Shown: positions 7,154 through 17,114 of the stretch, in pieces
How the letters are laid out: each line of letters opens with the position of its first letter
How positions within the stretch are numbered: position 1 is the stretch's first letter
Assembly (NCBI GenBank): GCA_015069605.1
Contig: SVII01000003.1
Location: 44,511-108,510, forward strand
Direction: 5' to 3'
DNA length: 64,000 nt
Source: Clostridiales bacterium
GTDB lineage: Bacteria; Bacillota; Clostridia; Christensenellales; Borkfalkiaceae
Translations under genes and position numbers: made by a program
The notes under the pieces: generated by a model
Databases searched by the model: none
What the model saw: the letters and a program-made list of their open reading frames with translations, nothing else
What the model was told of the DNA's origin: nothing

Positions 7154-9892
7154 ATGGCAAAAAAATACGAAAATGTAGAAAAAGTTTTAGGATTATTGGA
7201 TGATAAACAGCTTGGCGGTTTGCAAAAGCGTCTTTCTTCCACGGAAAAAAATCTTTCGGAGATTTTGAAAAAGCTGTCCGTATTAGAGACGGCAAAAGCA
7301 GAACGCGATGTTGCAGAAGCGGCGGCGCGCGCGGCGGAAGAAGCGGCAAAGGCGGTAGAAGAGGCTGAGAAAGCGGCGAAAGCTGAAGTTCCCGAAGTTA
7401 AGGAAGAACCGATTGCGGCGGTAGAAGAACAGGTGGAAGAAACGCCGAAAAAGAAAACGACGCGCAAAAAGGCGGAAGAAACGCCCGCGGCGGAAGCTGA
7501 AACTCCCGAAATCAAAGAAGAACCGAAAGCGGAAGAACCGAAAGCACCCGTAGAAGTGGAAACGGTCAAAGAAACGCCCAAGGTGGAAGAACCCACAGCT
7601 CCTGTTGCAACGGAAACGGTCAAGGAAGAGCCCAAAGCAGACGCAAGAACGTTTGTTCCCAAGACGGAAGCTCGTCCTACGACGCCCGCAGCACCTCGAG
7701 CTCCTAGATATTTTAGAAACGGTCAGGAACAGGGCGTATATGTTGCAAAGCCTGGCGTAGAAACGACGCCTTCTTCCAACTCGACGTTCCGACCCCGTCC
7801 TCAAGGGGATAGACCTGCTCGTCCGCAGGGGGATAGACCTTTTAACAATGCAAGACCTGCAAACGGTGGCGCAAACAATGCTCAAAGACCTGCTCGTCCC
7901 GTAAGTAGCGGCGCGGCTATGGCGGCTCCGATTACACCTACAAGAGATAGCAAATCTTTCTCTGCACCCGCAAAGAAAAAGACGTTTGAAAAGACGTACA
8001 CAGAAAAGAAACCTTTGTCCAAGCGTACGCTTATCAAACAGCAGGGTATGACGGTGGAGGATTTCGACGAGGATAAGTCGGGATATAGAAAGGTTCGTTC
8101 ACCTAAAAAACAAAAACGCCAGGAAATTCCTACGATCAAGATCGAACACGCAGTCGTTACGACACAGGAAATTCCTTTGAAAGTGCTTTCCGAAAAACTC
8201 GGTGTTTCCGCGGTGGAAATCACCAAGCGTTTGTTCAAAGAAGGCATCATGAAAGGAATCAACGATTCCATTGATTACGACAACGCAGCATTGATGGCGG
8301 CGGACATGGGTATCGATCTCGAATATAAACCCGAAAAGACAGCGGAAGAAGTGCTGATGGATACGACGGCGGTGGAAGATGAAAGCAAACTCATCACTCG
8401 TGCGCCCGTTGTAACGGTAATGGGTCACGTTGACCACGGTAAAACTTCCCTTTTGGACGCAATCCGTTCCACTTCCGTAACTAGCGGCGAAGCAGGCGGC
8501 ATTACGCAGAGCATCGGTGCATATACGGTTACGGCGAAAGGCAAACAGATTACCTTTATTGATACGCCTGGTCACGCGGCATTCACGGCAATGCGTGCGC
8601 GTGGGGCGCAGGTAACGGACGTCGTTATCCTCGTAGTGGCGGCAGACGACGGTATCATGCCGCAAACGATCGAAGCAATCAACCACGCGAAAGCGGCAAA
8701 CGTGCCCATCATTGTTGCGATGAACAAGATGGATAAACACGAAATCAATCCCGATCGCGTGAAGCAACAACTGATCGAACACGAACTTGTACCCGAAGAA
8801 TGGGGCGGCGACACCATGATTGTGCCCGTTTCCGCAAAGACGGGTATGGGTATCGACGATTTGTTAGATTCCGTCAACCTCGTTGCAGAAATGCAGGAAT
8901 TGAAAGCTAACCCCGATCGCCAAGCTCGCGGTACGATTATCGAAGCGAAATTGGATAAGGGTAAAGGTCCCGTTGCAAGCATTATCGTGCAGACGGGTAC
9001 GCTGAAAACGGGCGACAATATCTTGTCGGGTACGACCATGGGTCGTGTTCGTGCGATGTTCGATGACAAGGGCAGAGCAGTGAAATCCGCAGGACCTTCC
9101 ATGGCAGTTTCCATTCTCGGGTTCGAAGACGTACCCAACGCAGGCGACAGCATTATGGCAGTCGATCAGGCGCTTATGAAACAAGTGCAGGAAGAAAGAA
9201 AGAACCGCGAACGCGAAAGCATGATCAAGGAACAGAGCCGTGTTACGCTTGACGACGTATTCGCGCAAGTGGAAGAAGGCAAAATTAAAAACCTCAACCT
9301 TATTGTCAAAGGCGACGTGCAGGGTAGCGTAGAGGCTGTGAAGCAATCCCTTGAAAAATTGTCCAACGAAGAAGTGCGCGTGAAGGTAATTCATTCGGGT
9401 GCAGGTGCGATTAATGAAGGCGACGTTATGCTTGCGGACAGCGCAAATGCAATTATTATCGGTTTCAACGTTCGTCCCGACACAAAGGCGAAGAAGATTG
9501 CGGAAAGTTCCAAAGTAGATGTTAGAAGTTATCGTATCATCTACGAGCTTTTGGACGATATGGAAGCGGCACTTAAGGGTATGCTTGCTCCGAAACTTAA
9601 AGAAGTGCTTACGGGTAAATGCGAAGTTCGTCAAACGTTTAATATCACGGGTGTTGGCACGATTGCAGGTTGCTACGTTATCGACGGTAAGATTGTTCGC
9701 GGCGGTAAACTTCGTATCTATCGTGAAGATATTATGATTTGCGAAGGCGGCGTGAAGCAGTTGAAGAGATTTAAGGACGATGTAAAAGAAGTCAACTACG
9801 GCTACGAATGCGGTTGTGCGATTGATGGATTTAACGAAATCCGCGTTGGTGATATCATCGAATGTTACGTAACGGAGGAGATCAAGAAATAA
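7154..9892 (+). CDS. infB: Translation initiation factor IF-2
   Basis: 912 residues. A long low-complexity Ala/Glu/Pro/Lys region (about 55-190, with repeated ETVKE and EEPKA units) leads to an IF2_N domain (about 330-395). The GTPase domain follows, with GHVDHGKTSL at about residue 424, DTPGHAAF and NKMDKH. Domains II, III and IV lie at the C-terminus. IF-2 delivers initiator fMet-tRNA to the 30S P site using GTP. The ATG at 7154 is the only sensible start, although the nearest GGGAGG (7134-7139) is 14 bases away. The last base overlaps the rbfA start. Confidence 0.97.
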   Translation: MAKKYENVEKVLGLLDDKQLGGLQKRLSSTEKNLSEILKKLSVLETAKAERDVAEAAARAAEEAAKAVEEAEKAAKAEVPEVKEEPIAAVEEQVEETPKKKTTRKKAEETPAAEAETPEIKEEPKAEEPKAPVEVETVKETPKVEEPTAPVATETVKEEPKADARTFVPKTEARPTTPAAPRAPRYFRNGQEQGVYVAKPGVETTPSSNSTFRPRPQGDRPARPQGDRPFNNARPANGGANNAQRPARPVSSGAAMAAPITPTRDSKSFSAPAKKKTFEKTYTEKKPLSKRTLIKQQGMTVEDFDEDKSGYRKVRSPKKQKRQEIPTIKIEHAVVTTQEIPLKVLSEKLGVSAVEITKRLFKEGIMKGINDSIDYDNAALMAADMGIDLEYKPEKTAEEVLMDTTAVEDESKLITRAPVVTVMGHVDHGKTSLLDAIRSTSVTSGEAGGITQSIGAYTVTAKGKQITFIDTPGHAAFTAMRARGAQVTDVVILVVAADDGIMPQTIEAINHAKAANVPIIVAMNKMDKHEINPDRVKQQLIEHELVPEEWGGDTMIVPVSAKTGMGIDDLLDSVNLVAEMQELKANPDRQARGTIIEAKLDKGKGPVASIIVQTGTLKTGDNILSGTTMGRVRAMFDDKGRAVKSAGPSMAVSILGFEDVPNAGDSIMAVDQALMKQVQEERKNRERESMIKEQSRVTLDDVFAQVEEGKIKNLNLIVKGDVQGSVEAVKQSLEKLSNEEVRVKVIHSGAGAINEGDVMLADSANAIIIGFNVRPDTKAKKIAESSKVDVRSYRIIYELLDDMEAALKGMLAPKLKEVLTGKCEVRQTFNITGVGTIAGCYVIDGKIVRGGKLRIYREDIMICEGGVKQLKRFKDDVKEVNYGYECGCAIDGFNEIRVGDIIECYVTEEIKK

Positions 9893-10275
9893 TGAAGGTT
9901 TCCAGAACGTCGAGATTAAACGGTGAATACCAAAAGGAAGTCAGCGAGATTATTCGTCGCTTGAAAGATAAAGATCCCAACGTGAAAGGATTAATTTCCG
10001 TTACGGAAGCGGACGTTGCTCCCGATTTGAAATCTGCGTATATTTACGTCAGCATTTACGGGAAAGGGGAGGAAGAAACGTTACGTACGTTTTCCGCTTT
10101 GCAGGAGAACGCAGGTTTTATCCGTCACGAGTTGGCGCAGGTAATGCACACGAGAACGGTGCCTACGCTCACGTTCCGTATGGATCGCAGTATGGTTTAC
10201 GGCGCGAAAATGGATGAATTGTTTAAGAAAATCACCTATTCGACCACGCCCGACGAACCTCAGGACGAAGAATAA
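9892..10275 (+). CDS. rbfA: Ribosome-binding factor A
   Basis: 127 residues. RbfA is a KH-fold 30S assembly factor. Typical features are the N-terminal KVSRTSRLNGEYQKEVSEII, the KGLISVTEADVAPDLKSAY region and the late FRMDRSMVYGAKMDELF. The ATG overlaps the infB stop by one base, with GGAGGAG ending 11 bases upstream in infB. It is the last gene before a terminator-like hairpin. Confidence 0.93.
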   Translation: MKVSRTSRLNGEYQKEVSEIIRRLKDKDPNVKGLISVTEADVAPDLKSAYIYVSIYGKGEEETLRTFSALQENAGFIRHELAQVMHTRTVPTLTFRMDRSMVYGAKMDELFKKITYSTTPDEPQDEE

Positions 10276-10283
10276 CCAATAAA

Positions 10284-10315
10284 CGTCAAGGGGCGAAAAC
10301 GTTCCTTGGCGTTTT
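10284..10315 (+). terminator. Probable terminator after rbfA
   Basis: CGTCAAGG (10284-10291) pairs with CCTTGGCG (10304-10311), with one T-G pair, followed by TTTTG. The T-run is short, so termination may be partial and nrnA may be read through. Confidence 0.6.
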
Positions 10316-10339
10316 GTTAATAGAGTGAGGGAGTATCAA

Positions 10340-11308
10340 ATGGAATACACTTTGGAACAAATAGCAAATAGAATAAAACAAGCGAAAAGCGTTTTGATTA
10401 TGACGCATATGCGGCCCGATGGCGACGCTTTCGGTTGTGCGTTGGCGCTTTCAAAGGCGTTGGATTTTTTCAAAACCCCCAACCAGGTATGCGTTGAATC
10501 GGATATTCCGTCAAATTTGACCTTTATCGAGGGAATACAAACCGTCCAAAAACAGCCGACATTTGCGTACGATTTGTTGGTTACTCTTGATTGTAGCGAT
10601 GAACAGCGTTTGGGTGCGCTTTTCGACGAGTTTTCAATGGCAAAACGTAAGAAAATCGATACAATAAACGTTGATCACCACGTGTCAAACACTCGTTACG
10701 CAAAATACAATTACGTGCGCGAATGTGCGGCGAATTGTATGAACGTAGCCGCGCTCATCGAGTACATGGGTACTCCGTTTGATAAAAAAACGGCAGAATA
10801 TCTCATGATTGGTTTGTTGACGGATTCGGGGAATTTCTCTCACGATGACGTGACGGAAGAAACGTTGCTTCTCGCGGCGAAATTAGTGAAGACGGGGGTA
10901 GATATTCGCTATTATAATTACAACCTTTTCAAAAAACAGCCCAAGGCGCGCGCGGCGTTGTTTGGAAGGACGATGAGTGGTATTCGGTATTATCATGACA
11001 ATCGTTTTGGGGTGATTGTGGTGACGAAAGCGGCGATGGAAGAATGTGGCGCGGATCACGGCATGACGGAAGGTTTTGTGGATTTTCCGCTCAACGTGGA
11101 TACAGTGGAAGTGGCGGCGTCTTTGTTAGAAGTAAAGAAAGGGCAGTATAAAATTTCCCTGCGATCAAAAACATATGCCGACGTGAACAAAATTGCAGGT
11201 GTGTACGGTGGCGGCGGTCACGTCCGCGCGGCAGGCTGTATGCTGTTTGGCGACGTGGAAGACATCTTGGATAGACTTTCTTACACGGTGTCGCAATATC
11301 TCGAATAA
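10340..11308 (+). CDS. nrnA: DHH-family oligoribonuclease / pAp phosphatase NrnA
   Basis: 322 residues. The N-terminal DHH domain has the metal-binding motifs THMRPDGDAFGC (about residue 22), TLDCSD and NVDHHVSNTRY. The C-terminal DHHA1 domain ends with YGGGGHVRAAGC. NrnA enzymes degrade nano-RNAs and dephosphorylate 3'-phosphoadenosine 5'-phosphate. The ATG at 10340 has AGGGAG 6 bases upstream; a GTG 15 bases earlier is in frame but lacks a ribosome site. Lying after rbfA is common in Bacillota, although truB, often next, is absent here. Confidence 0.9.
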   Translation: MEYTLEQIANRIKQAKSVLIMTHMRPDGDAFGCALALSKALDFFKTPNQVCVESDIPSNLTFIEGIQTVQKQPTFAYDLLVTLDCSDEQRLGALFDEFSMAKRKKIDTINVDHHVSNTRYAKYNYVRECAANCMNVAALIEYMGTPFDKKTAEYLMIGLLTDSGNFSHDDVTEETLLLAAKLVKTGVDIRYYNYNLFKKQPKARAALFGRTMSGIRYYHDNRFGVIVVTKAAMEECGADHGMTEGFVDFPLNVDTVEVAASLLEVKKGQYKISLRSKTYADVNKIAGVYGGGGHVRAAGCMLFGDVEDILDRLSYTVSQYLE

Positions 11309-11317
11309 TCGCGAATA

Positions 11318-11367
11318 AAATCAATTCTTTTGCCGAAGAAAAAACGGCGAGGGGGTTGATTTTTTTT
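11318..11367 (+). terminator. Probable terminator after nrnA
   Basis: A nested hairpin. AAATCAA (11318-11324) pairs with TTGATTT (11356-11362), with an inner GCCG/CGGC pair, followed by a run of Ts. It overlaps the next promoter's -35 element. Confidence 0.5.
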
Positions 11368-11384
11368 GCGTTTTCGTGTATAAT
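11356..11384 (+). promoter_or_regulatory. Promoter of the giant helicase gene
   Basis: TTGATT at 11356-11361, a 17-base spacer, and TATAAT at 11379-11384. The transcript would start near 11391, which excludes any start codon before that point. Confidence 0.7.
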
Positions 11385-11447
11385 AGAGTTGGTAAAAAAG
11401 AGAGGAAAGTTCGCGGCAAAATTGTTGACTGTCGGACGAAAAAAAAT

Positions 11448-14400
11448 ATGGCAAAGACTAAAAAATTAGAAGAAATACTTTCCGTCAGCGGTGAAGCGGC
11501 GAAGATTGTTTCCTATGCGGATTATTTTTCGCGCCGTCCCTTGTTCTCGTCGTTGCAAATCAAAAACACGGGAGAGGAAGCGGTCAATGATTTGATTTTG
11601 TCCGTAACCAACGAAAACGCAATGTTGATTCCTTGCGAAAAATCGTTGGAGGAAATTCCGTATGAAAGTGTCGTGGAAGTGGATTTGGGGAATATCTTAT
11701 CTCCCCACTTTTTCGCTGGGTTGGAAGACGTTCGGGAAGAAAAAATTGAGGTCGTTTTAAAGACGGAAAAACGCGTTGTTGCCAAGCTGGAACAGACGAT
11801 AAAAGTGCTGCCATTTGATTTTTGGCAGGGCATGGAAGGTGACGCGGAACAGTTGGCTGCGTTTGTACGCCCGAAACTCGGTGACTGCGCGCGCTTGCAT
11901 TCGGAAGTGGAATCACAATTAAAAAAATGGAACGTTTCCTGCGAACTTGGTAGTTATATCGGAAACGATAAAAACGCTGTTCGCAGAATTATAGCGGCTT
12001 TGTATGCGGCAATTCGCCGTTTCGCTGTTTTGCAAAAACCTTGTGATATCACCAAACCCGTCGAGGCAGGCGCAGGTGTCAAGATTTTAACAGAAAGAAA
12101 GGCAACAAATTTGGAAATGGGCTTATTCGTATGCGCTTGTTTGGAAAGCCTCGGGTTACATTCCGTACTCATTTTAGGGGAACAGGAAATCGGTTGCGGT
12201 GTGTGGCTGTACGATAGCTGTTTTATCGATACCGTGTCCGACGACACGCAGCGTTTGGGCGCATATATCTCGGACGGAATCAACAACCTTAGCTGTTTTG
12301 ATGTTGCCGATTTGTTTTCGGATAAAAATTCGGCGTATTCCACGTCGGAATCCCATTTCAAACAAAAATTAGAGGCGGGGAATATATACGATCGCTACGT
12401 AGATATCCAACGTTGTCGAATTTCTCATATTTTGCCCCTGCCTTTGCGCGCGCGCAATTTAAAGGGCTATGAGATTTTATCCGAAGAAGATATGTCTTTG
12501 GACGCAGCGCCCACCGATTTAAAAAACACGCAAAAACTCAGCTTAGACAACGAACAGACGAAGGACAAACAATGGGAACGCCGTTTGCTTGATTTGTCTA
12601 TGAAAAATACTTTGCTCAATTTCTCGCCCACGAAATCGGTGACGCATTTGTTGAGCGTTGGCGTGGACAACGTTATGGACGTGTTGACGGAAAGAGGAGA
12701 GATGAACCTCGCCGCCGCAACCACCGACGTGTTGGAAATTGTCAAAAAGGGCGAGCATTTTGGGGTAAGCTCCAAAGTTAAAGGTATGCGTGAACTCATT
12801 GAATTAGAGAATAATTCGGGGTTATTCCGTACCTATTCAGACGATAAAACTTTAAACGAAACGATCACGAGGCTCATTAAGAAAAACAAAGAGGCGGACG
12901 AGGAATCGGGCACGAAAATTTTGTATCTTGCCATGGGCTTTATGAAATGGTATTCCCGCGAGGACGGAGCGGAAAAATACGCACCACTCGTATTACAGCC
13001 CATTCAACTGAAAAAGAGCAAAGGCGGCAACGGGTACGCGATGGTGTTGTCTGACGAAGAACCGTCCGTCAACTCGACGTTACTTGAATTTTTAAAGCAA
13101 GAATTTAATATCGATATTCGTGGTTTAGACGGAGCAGGCGCGATACAGGGCTTGAAAATTTCGGCTGTTCTTGCCATGATCCGCGCGGAAATCGTGCGTA
13201 TGCGTAACTGGGAAGTTTACGACGACGCATATATTGCGGCGTTCTCGTTTGCACGCTATCAAATGTGGAATGATTTACGCCAAAACATCGGCGAATTTTC
13301 CAAGAATAAGATTATTGAAGCGTTGTTAAACAATTCTGTCCTTGTTGGTGGCGGCGTGGACGAGATTCCCAAAGAGGATGAGGCGAAACCCGAAACGACG
13401 TTGACGCCTTTGCCTGCCGACGCGTCGCAATGGGCGGCGATTGCGCTTTCGCAAACGGGCAAGAGTTTTGTTTTGCACGGTCCCCCTGGGACGGGTAAAT
13501 CACAAACGATTACCAACATGATCGCCAACGCCTTGAACGATGGGAAACGAGTGCTGTTCGTTGCGGAAAAACAAGCGGCGTTGTCCGTAGTTAAAAAGAG
13601 ATTGGACGGGATCGGCTTGGGGGAATTTTGTTTGGAATTGCACTCCAACAAAACGAACAAATCGGACGTTTTGCAAAAATTAACGACGACGCTTTCGCTT
13701 GCCGAAGCGCAAGAAAACGTCAGCTTATCCGAAAAATCGGCGGCGATCACAAAACTTCGCGAGGACTTGTCAGAACCTTTAAACGCATTGCATAAAAAAC
13801 GTAGGCTGGGTGTTTCCATATACGAAGCGATGCTCGTTTGTCTGAAAAATAAAAACGCGCCCGATATTATGAATATCGAAAGCACGTTTTACGATGGCTT
13901 GACGAAGGAAAAGATCGACGCGTACGAACAAATGATGACGCAGGCGGCGGCAACGGCCAAAGAATGCGGCGGCGTTCACAATTCGCCTTTCTCCAACGTC
14001 AATCTCACCGAATACGATTTGCAAACGCGCGATTCGCTGTATTGCTCGTCCGAGGTGGTGATTGCAGAAATTAAGCATTTAAAGAATTATATTGCGTTGT
14101 TCTTGGATTTGTACCGTCAAAAGATCAGCACGTTGACGAGAAAGAAACTGGAAACGCTGTACGAAATCGCAAAAATCCTCGACAGCGGTTCGCTCAATCG
14201 GTATTTCAAAGAAGACGAGCAGGAATTTTACGCGTTCTTCAATGCCAACAAACGCCTTGATATTTGTATGCAAAAATATTTCGCAAGCTATAAAAAACTT
14301 GTGGATATTTCCAAGGAATACAAGGAACTTGGCAAATGGTTAGAGGACGGCAGGAGCGATTACGAGAAACATAAAGTCGTTAAAGGCATTGTAAAAAAAC

Positions 14401-17108
14401 TTAGTAAAGTGGCGCTTGTGCCGCCTACGCGCGAGGAAGCGTTGCAGCATTTGGAAATGGTTTGCGAAATTTACGAGGCGATGGAGCGTATTCGTACTAA
14501 CACCAAACTTTCGCAATATTTTACGTTTGCATTCGGCAGAGTGGATTATTTTAATGCGCGCAAAAATTTCTTGAAGGATTTGTATAAACTGCACGATATG
14601 TGCGCGACAGTGTTCATGGATTACAATCCCGACAGTTTCAACAGTATGTGTATTCGTGCGGCAAGCGGGTATTCCGCGCCTGTATTACAGGGCTTGATGC
14701 GTTCGGTGGATAGTTTCCGCGTTGCGGAAAACAGTTTCTTGAACGTGATGAAAGCGGATAGAAAGAAGATTGCCGAAGAGGAAATTCTTGATTCGTACAC
14801 AGCGAAAGCGGGTGCATTGATTGAAAATATCGATATGCTTGCAAACTGGTGTATGTATAAAAAGACCGCGAAAGCGCTGGACGAAGCGGGCTTGACTTTC
14901 ATTACCGATGCTTTGGAAAACGGTTCCGTGACGAGTGAAAACATCATCGATAGCTTTGAAAAGAACGTATATAAAAACTTCTTGCAAACAAATATTCCTC
15001 TCGATCCCATACTTGCGAGATTTTCAGCGGCGGTTTGCGAAGAAAAATCGGAAAGCTTGCGTCTTACGATGGAAGAATTTTCTAAGCTCACTAAAGAGGC
15101 GGTGCGTGCTAAGCTCATTTCCCGTTTGCCAACGGCGGAAACGGAGGGAGCGTTGAGTTTGGAACTTGCCAACTTCCAACGCTATGCCAAGGCGAATTTG
15201 CGAGGTATGGGGCTTAGGAAATTGTTTGAGGAAATTCCCGAACTCATCAAGACGGCTGCGCCGTGTATGTTGATGAGCCCGATTACCGTTTCGCAGTATT
15301 TGAAAGCGGAAAACGGTTTATTCGACATGGTTATTTTCGACGAAGCGTCGCAAATCCCGACGGCTGAGGCGATTTGTACGTTGGCACGCGGTAAATCCGC
15401 GATCGTTGTCGGCGACCCCAAACAGTTGCCCCCGACGACATTCTTCAACGCCAATTACGTGGACGAAGACAACCTCGAAAACGAGGATATGGAGAGCGTT
15501 TTGGACGATTGCCTTGCAATCAATATGCCTCAAAGACACCTTACTTGGCATTATAGAAGTAAGCACGAAAGTCTTATCGCGTTCTCGAATATTATGTATT
15601 ATGAAAACAGACTTTGCACCTTCCCTTCGCCTGATGCGCTTAGCAGTAAGGTCAATTTCATGTTGGTGGAAGACGGTGTGTACGATCGCGGGTTCAGCAA
15701 GAAGAACAAAGTGGAAGGGGACGCTCTTGTGGCGGAAGTATTGCGCCGTTTGAACGATCCTACGCTGAAAAAGCAGAGTATGGGTATCGTTACGTTTAGT
15801 AACGTGCAAAAGGATTATATTGAAAGAAAACTGTCTGCAGCGATTGTGGAAAAGCGTTTGGAAAGCGTAGCGTACGACAGAGAAGAACCGTTGTTTGTGA
15901 AAAACCTTGAAAACGTGCAAGGGGACGAACGCGACATCATTTTGTTCTCCGTTTGCTATGGGCCTGATAGAACGGGTAGAATTTCTCTTAACTTCGGGCC
16001 TTTAAACCAAGCGGGCGGTTGGCGCAGACTCAACGTTGCCGTTTCGCGTGCGAGAGAAGAAATGGTGGTGTTCTCGTCCATGACAGGCGGCATGATAGAT
16101 CTTTCCAAGACGAATTCTCGCGGTGTAGCGGGCTTGAAAGCGTTCTTGGATTTCGCGCAAAAGGGTAGAACGAACCTTGCAATTTCGTCTAACAACCTCG
16201 TGACGAAGAAAGCAGGACTTGGAAAATATATTGCGGAAGAGCTGGCATCGTACGGCTACGAATGTCGTTACGACGTGGGCGTGTCTGGGTTCAAGATCGA
16301 CGTTGCGGTGCTTGATCCCAAGAATAAACACCGTTTCATTTTGGCAATCATGTGTGATACGCCGAATAAATTCTCGTTGAAAGATAGAAACGTATTGCAA
16401 ATTCAAACGCTCAAACGTAACAACTGGAACGTATTGCGATTGTTTGCCGTCAATTATTACAACAATCCCAAACGTGAAATTAAGAAGATAAAAGATCTTC
16501 TCGATAAGCTGACGGGTGCGGATAAGAAGGGCGGTGCGGAGCTCAACCGTAGCAAGAAGACGTATAAGGCGGCGGCTTTGGAAACGAGATACGAAAATGC
16601 TACGTACGTGACGTCGGGTGAAAACGATAAGGAAATCATCAATCGCTTGAAGACGATTGTGGCGGCGGAAGAGCCGATTTCCTTTGAATTCTTAACGCGT
16701 AGATGTTTGGCGAGTTTAGGAATTTTGAAATACGGCTCAAAAGTCGAAAGTCGTATGCAGGCACTTGTTGCGCTTTGCGGGTTTAAATACGAACGGATTT
16801 TGGGGTATGAATTTTACCGCAAGAACGATAAAGCGGCGGCGTTTGATAAATACCGTGTAGAAACGGGCGAACTGTTGCGTAAGAATGAATGTGATTTTAC
16901 TCCGTATGAGATTATCGCCATCGTGCGCGGTGCTTTGGAAGATAAAGTGGCGTTGTATATGGACGAAATCCAAACGATTGTAGCGTCCGTATTGCGTGTT
17001 TCCCGTCCTTCGGACAAATTTATCTCCTACGTCAACGATTGCGTATCGCTTGGCGAAGATAAGGGGATGTTCGTGCGCTCGGTGTCCGACAGAGTGTCGT
17101 TGGCATAA
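11448..17108 (+). CDS. DUF4011 / SF1 helicase / Vsr-like nuclease-fold protein (Hhe-like)
   Basis: 1,886 residues. An N-terminal beta-rich part (about 20-125) and an uncharacterised region lead to a DUF4011-type segment (WERRLLDLSMKNTLLNFS, about residue 380). A UvrD/Upf1-type SF1 helicase follows, with Walker A HGPPGTGKSQT (about 678), motif II VIFDEASQ (about 1297), motif III GDPKQLPPTTFF, motif V NVQGDERDI and motif VI VAVSRAR. A Vsr/PD-(D/E)XK-like domain lies at about 1585-1675 and a DUF3320-like tail at about 1725-1795. This arrangement is known from antiphage candidates, including the DUF4011-helicase-Vsr system named Hhe. In the nuclease fold the usual ...IECDG strand reads AIMCDT, so the expected Glu is missing, although the Asp of FKIDVAV remains. 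The start is the first ATG after the predicted transcription start; its ribosome site is weak. Confidence 0.85.
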   Translation: MAKTKKLEEILSVSGEAAKIVSYADYFSRRPLFSSLQIKNTGEEAVNDLILSVTNENAMLIPCEKSLEEIPYESVVEVDLGNILSPHFFAGLEDVREEKIEVVLKTEKRVVAKLEQTIKVLPFDFWQGMEGDAEQLAAFVRPKLGDCARLHSEVESQLKKWNVSCELGSYIGNDKNAVRRIIAALYAAIRRFAVLQKPCDITKPVEAGAGVKILTERKATNLEMGLFVCACLESLGLHSVLILGEQEIGCGVWLYDSCFIDTVSDDTQRLGAYISDGINNLSCFDVADLFSDKNSAYSTSESHFKQKLEAGNIYDRYVDIQRCRISHILPLPLRARNLKGYEILSEEDMSLDAAPTDLKNTQKLSLDNEQTKDKQWERRLLDLSMKNTLLNFSPTKSVTHLLSVGVDNVMDVLTERGEMNLAAATTDVLEIVKKGEHFGVSSKVKGMRELIELENNSGLFRTYSDDKTLNETITRLIKKNKEADEESGTKILYLAMGFMKWYSREDGAEKYAPLVLQPIQLKKSKGGNGYAMVLSDEEPSVNSTLLEFLKQEFNIDIRGLDGAGAIQGLKISAVLAMIRAEIVRMRNWEVYDDAYIAAFSFARYQMWNDLRQNIGEFSKNKIIEALLNNSVLVGGGVDEIPKEDEAKPETTLTPLPADASQWAAIALSQTGKSFVLHGPPGTGKSQTITNMIANALNDGKRVLFVAEKQAALSVVKKRLDGIGLGEFCLELHSNKTNKSDVLQKLTTTLSLAEAQENVSLSEKSAAITKLREDLSEPLNALHKKRRLGVSIYEAMLVCLKNKNAPDIMNIESTFYDGLTKEKIDAYEQMMTQAAATAKECGGVHNSPFSNVNLTEYDLQTRDSLYCSSEVVIAEIKHLKNYIALFLDLYRQKISTLTRKKLETLYEIAKILDSGSLNRYFKEDEQEFYAFFNANKRLDICMQKYFASYKKLVDISKEYKELGKWLEDGRSDYEKHKVVKGIVKKLSKVALVPPTREEALQHLEMVCEIYEAMERIRTNTKLSQYFTFAFGRVDYFNARKNFLKDLYKLHDMCATVFMDYNPDSFNSMCIRAASGYSAPVLQGLMRSVDSFRVAENSFLNVMKADRKKIAEEEILDSYTAKAGALIENIDMLANWCMYKKTAKALDEAGLTFITDALENGSVTSENIIDSFEKNVYKNFLQTNIPLDPILARFSAAVCEEKSESLRLTMEEFSKLTKEAVRAKLISRLPTAETEGALSLELANFQRYAKANLRGMGLRKLFEEIPELIKTAAPCMLMSPITVSQYLKAENGLFDMVIFDEASQIPTAEAICTLARGKSAIVVGDPKQLPPTTFFNANYVDEDNLENEDMESVLDDCLAINMPQRHLTWHYRSKHESLIAFSNIMYYENRLCTFPSPDALSSKVNFMLVEDGVYDRGFSKKNKVEGDALVAEVLRRLNDPTLKKQSMGIVTFSNVQKDYIERKLSAAIVEKRLESVAYDREEPLFVKNLENVQGDERDIILFSVCYGPDRTGRISLNFGPLNQAGGWRRLNVAVSRAREEMVVFSSMTGGMIDLSKTNSRGVAGLKAFLDFAQKGRTNLAISSNNLVTKKAGLGKYIAEELASYGYECRYDVGVSGFKIDVAVLDPKNKHRFILAIMCDTPNKFSLKDRNVLQIQTLKRNNWNVLRLFAVNYYNNPKREIKKIKDLLDKLTGADKKGGAELNRSKKTYKAAALETRYENATYVTSGENDKEIINRLKTIVAAEEPISFEFLTRRCLASLGILKYGSKVESRMQALVALCGFKYERILGYEFYRKNDKAAAFDKYRVETGELLRKNECDFTPYEIIAIVRGALEDKVALYMDEIQTIVASVLRVSRPSDKFISYVNDCVSLGEDKGMFVRSVSDRVSLA

Positions 17109-17114
17109 AATAGT

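Noticed and set aside
11376..11447. A longer N-terminus for the giant helicase, starting at 11376.
   Set aside because: It would begin upstream of the predicted transcription start and overlap the -10 element; the added residues are basic and unlike the family.
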